From: Ilyomonas sp964658445
Lineage (GTDB): Bacteria; Bacteroidota; Bacteroidia; Chitinophagales; Chitinophagaceae
Direction of reading: 5' to 3'
Length of the DNA stretch: 16,821 nt
Assembly (NCBI GenBank): GCA_964658445.1
Contig: CAZZZH010000082.1
Coordinates: forward strand, 1 to 16,821
The notes beneath the pieces are model-generated. The model was given only the letters and a program-made list of their open reading frames with translations. It was not told where the DNA came from and ran no database searches. The position numbers were made by a program, and so were the translations under genes. This document shows, piece by piece, positions 14,933 to 16,821 of the stretch; position 1 is the stretch's first letter; every line of letters begins with the position of its first letter.

Positions 14933-16180
14933 ATGAATTGCAGATTTTGTGAATCAGAATTAACGGATGTTTTCATTGACCTTATCAACTCGCCGGCTTC
15001 CAACTCGTTTCTTACCAAAGAACAACTGAATGAGCCTGAAGCATTTTATCCTCTCAAAGTCTTTACTTGCCGCAATTGTTTTTTAGTGCAGATTGATGAA
15101 TACAAAAAGAGCGATGACATCTTTGATGATGAGTATGTGTACTATTCTTCTTACTCAAAAACAGCTCTGCAACATGCCAAGAATTATGTAGAAAAAATGA
15201 TCGCGCGATTTGGCTTTAATGAACAAAGCCAGGTGATTGAGATTGCATCTAACGATGGTTATTTGCTTCAATATTTTAAAGAAAGAAACGTACCTGTTTT
15301 GGGCATAGAACCAACTGGCAATACAGCCGAAGTATCGCGCGGTAAAGGCATCGAAAATATCTCCGAATTTTTTGGAACTGAGCTGGCTTCGAAACTGGTG
15401 GCAGATAATCGTAAAGCTGATTTGTTATTGGGCAACAATGTGCTTGCGCATGTGCCAGACATCGTCGACTTTGTGCGGGGAATGAAGATGGCATTGAAAG
15501 ATAAGGGCATCATCACTATGGAATTTCCACACCTGATGCAGTTGGTCGACAACAATCAGTTCGATACCATTTACCATGAGCATTTTTCTTATCTCTCCTT
15601 TTACACAGTAAAAAAAATATTTAAAGCACAAGGACTTGAAATGTTTGATGTAGAAGAAGTACCGGTGCATGGTGGCTCTTTACGCATATATGCCAGGCAT
15701 GAAAATGACGAATCAAAACCAATCTCTGACAATGTGAAAGCCTTGCTGGATAAGGAATTCAGCAAAGGCATGACGACACTGGAATACTACAACAATTTCC
15801 AAAAGGCGTCGTTTAATATTAAACTCCAGTTTACTGATTTCTTAATTAAACAAAAACGCGAAGGCAAAAAAGTGGCGGGCTATGGCGCGGCTGCAAAAGG
15901 CAACACGTTGCTTAACTATTGCGGCATTAAAAGCGATCTCATCGACTTTGTGGTGGATGCCAATCCATACAAACAAAACAAGTGGTTGCCCGGCAGTCAT
16001 ATTCCGGTAGTGAACGAAGAAACCATTAAAAAAGAAAAGCCTGATTACATTATTATTTTACCTTGGAACTTAAAGGAAGAAGTGATGAAGCAATTGGATT
16101 ATATTATGGAATGGAATGGTCAATTTGTGATCCCGATACCGCATGTGCATGTATTAAACGGCGATGAGAAAGATGTATAA
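14933..16180 (+). CDS. Sugar C-methyltransferase (TylC3/TcaB9-like), SAM-dependent
   Basis: The enzyme is predicted to transfer a methyl group from S-adenosylmethionine to a ring carbon of a nucleotide-linked keto-deoxysugar. The 415-residue product has the three-part layout of this family: an N-terminal zinc-binding module with C3-x2-C6 and C46-x2-C49; a central Rossmann methyltransferase domain with VIEIASNDGYLL (101-112) and LGNNVLAHVPD (166-176); and a C-terminal domain with VAGYGAAAKGNTLLNY and DFVVDANPYKQNKWLPGSHIPV. The YHEHFSY motif (214-220, with E216 and H217) and H173 match the catalytic residues known from TcaB9. It stands between a UDP-sugar dehydrogenase and rfbF, so the acceptor is probably a CDP-linked 4-keto-deoxyhexose. 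That substrate is an inference. Confidence 0.92.
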   Translation: MNCRFCESELTDVFIDLINSPASNSFLTKEQLNEPEAFYPLKVFTCRNCFLVQIDEYKKSDDIFDDEYVYYSSYSKTALQHAKNYVEKMIARFGFNEQSQVIEIASNDGYLLQYFKERNVPVLGIEPTGNTAEVSRGKGIENISEFFGTELASKLVADNRKADLLLGNNVLAHVPDIVDFVRGMKMALKDKGIITMEFPHLMQLVDNNQFDTIYHEHFSYLSFYTVKKIFKAQGLEMFDVEEVPVHGGSLRIYARHENDESKPISDNVKALLDKEFSKGMTTLEYYNNFQKASFNIKLQFTDFLIKQKREGKKVAGYGAAAKGNTLLNYCGIKSDLIDFVVDANPYKQNKWLPGSHIPVVNEETIKKEKPDYIIILPWNLKEEVMKQLDYIMEWNGQFVIPIPHVHVLNGDEKDV

Positions 16181-16233
16181 AAGCAACTACTTTTATAAAT
16201 AAACTTTTTTTCTACACACTAAAATAAACGTTT

Positions 16234-16821
16234 ATGAAGGCAGTAATTCTTGCAGGAGGTTTTGGTACACGTATCAGCGAAGAAAGCGGTGTGCGTCCTA
16301 AACCGATGGTTGAAATCGGCGGCCGGCCTATCCTGTGGCATATCATGAAAATTTACTCGGCGCATGGAATCAACGATTTTATTATCTGTTGTGGCTACAA
16401 AGGCGATATCATCAAAGAGTATTTTGCCAACTATTGCATGAATAATTCTGATGTTACATTCGACATGCGCAAAAACAGCATGGAAATTCACCGTAACCAA
16501 ACAGATGACTGGAAGGTAACGCTCGTCAATACTGGCTATCAATCAATGACCGGCGGTCGCATGTTGCGGGTAAAAGAATACATCGGCAACGAAACATTTT
16601 GCATGACCTATGGCGATGGCGTTAGCGATATCGACATTACGGCCTCTGTTGCGTTTCATCAGAAAAGCGGCACACTGGCAACGCTGGCTGCCGTGCAACA
16701 GCCAGGCAGGTTTGGTGTGTTCAATTTAGCGCCTGAAGATACCGTTGTAAAAAGCTTTCAGGAGAAACCTAACAGCGAAAACGAGATGCCCTGGATCAAT
16801 GGCGGCTTCTTTGTTCTGGAA
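16234..16821 (+). CDS. rfbF: Glucose-1-phosphate cytidylyltransferase, 5' part (runs off the window)
   Basis: RfbF forms CDP-glucose from glucose 1-phosphate and CTP, the first step towards CDP-linked deoxysugars. The 196 codons visible begin MKAVILAGGFGTRISEES, with the nucleotidyltransferase signature GGFGTR and the VRPKPMVEIGG motif (20-30). FIICCGYKGDIIKEYF, FCMTYGDGVSDID with its metal-binding aspartate, QQPGRFGVF and EKP...WINGGFFVLE follow and are specific to this family. Full-length members have about 255-260 residues, so roughly 60 are missing. It lies 53 bases after the C-methyltransferase stop on the same strand, almost certainly one operon. The window edge, not a mutation, cuts it. 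Confidence 0.95.
   Translation, partial: MKAVILAGGFGTRISEESGVRPKPMVEIGGRPILWHIMKIYSAHGINDFIICCGYKGDIIKEYFANYCMNNSDVTFDMRKNSMEIHRNQTDDWKVTLVNTGYQSMTGGRMLRVKEYIGNETFCMTYGDGVSDIDITASVAFHQKSGTLATLAAVQQPGRFGVFNLAPEDTVVKSFQEKPNSENEMPWINGGFFVLE

Noticed and set aside
1..16821. CRISPR array, intact insertion sequence, prophage, toxin-antitoxin or defence genes
   Set aside because: No regularly spaced repeats, transposase, integrase, phage or toxin-antitoxin-like proteins were seen on either strand; most sequence is accounted for by housekeeping and glycan genes.

Overview
The window looks like a chromosomal segment of a Bacteroidota bacterium, most likely of the Chitinophagaceae type. The DNA is moderately AT-rich and Shine-Dalgarno sequences are essentially absent. 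Several genes are preceded by the Bacteroidota sigma-A -7 motif TAnnTTTG. The protein families (LigD with a C-terminal polymerase domain, L25 of the long Ctc form, UxuA, XylA) also fit. This assignment is an inference from sequence style; no database search was possible.

Layout. (1) 1-1891: ligase and polymerase domains of LigD (bacterial non-homologous end joining), with an abnormal 5' end at the window edge. (2) 1892-2853: a strong terminator, then a xylose isomerase gene cut to about a quarter of its length, with a large imperfect palindrome at the break. (3) 2854-4864: a secreted CE4 polysaccharide deacetylase and D-mannonate dehydratase (uxuA); with the broken xylA this suggests a decayed sugar or uronate utilisation region. 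(4) 4859-5548: radC, convergent to uxuA; the two stop codons sit together in one TTATAA palindrome. (5) 5630-8495: prs - rplY - pth - FAHD1-like hydrolase, a familiar housekeeping order. (6) 8503-8616: a bidirectional terminator fused to the 3' end of a tRNA-Met gene on the minus strand. (7) 8837-10521: an aspartate-aminotransferase-like gene and ruvX/yqgF, divergent, with -7 boxes so close to the start codons that both messages may be leaderless. (8) 10676-12171: peptide deformylase overlapping an exported protein of unknown function. (9) 12246-13283: a lipoprotein of unknown function. (10) 13541 to the end: start of a surface-polysaccharide locus with a TviB/WbpO-type nucleotide-sugar dehydrogenase, a sugar C-methyltransferase and the 5' part of rfbF (glucose-1-phosphate cytidylyltransferase).

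How the genes work together. prs, rplY, pth and def serve nucleotide supply and translation. LigD, RadC and RuvX belong to families linked to DNA repair or nucleic-acid processing, but they are not in one operon. The right-hand locus suggests a glycan containing both a uronic-acid-type sugar and a CDP-derived, C-methylated deoxysugar.

I see no CRISPR array, intact insertion sequence, prophage or defence system. The most notable points are the truncated xylA with its palindrome, the odd ligD 5' end, the closely spaced -7 boxes, and the beginning of the branched-sugar cluster.
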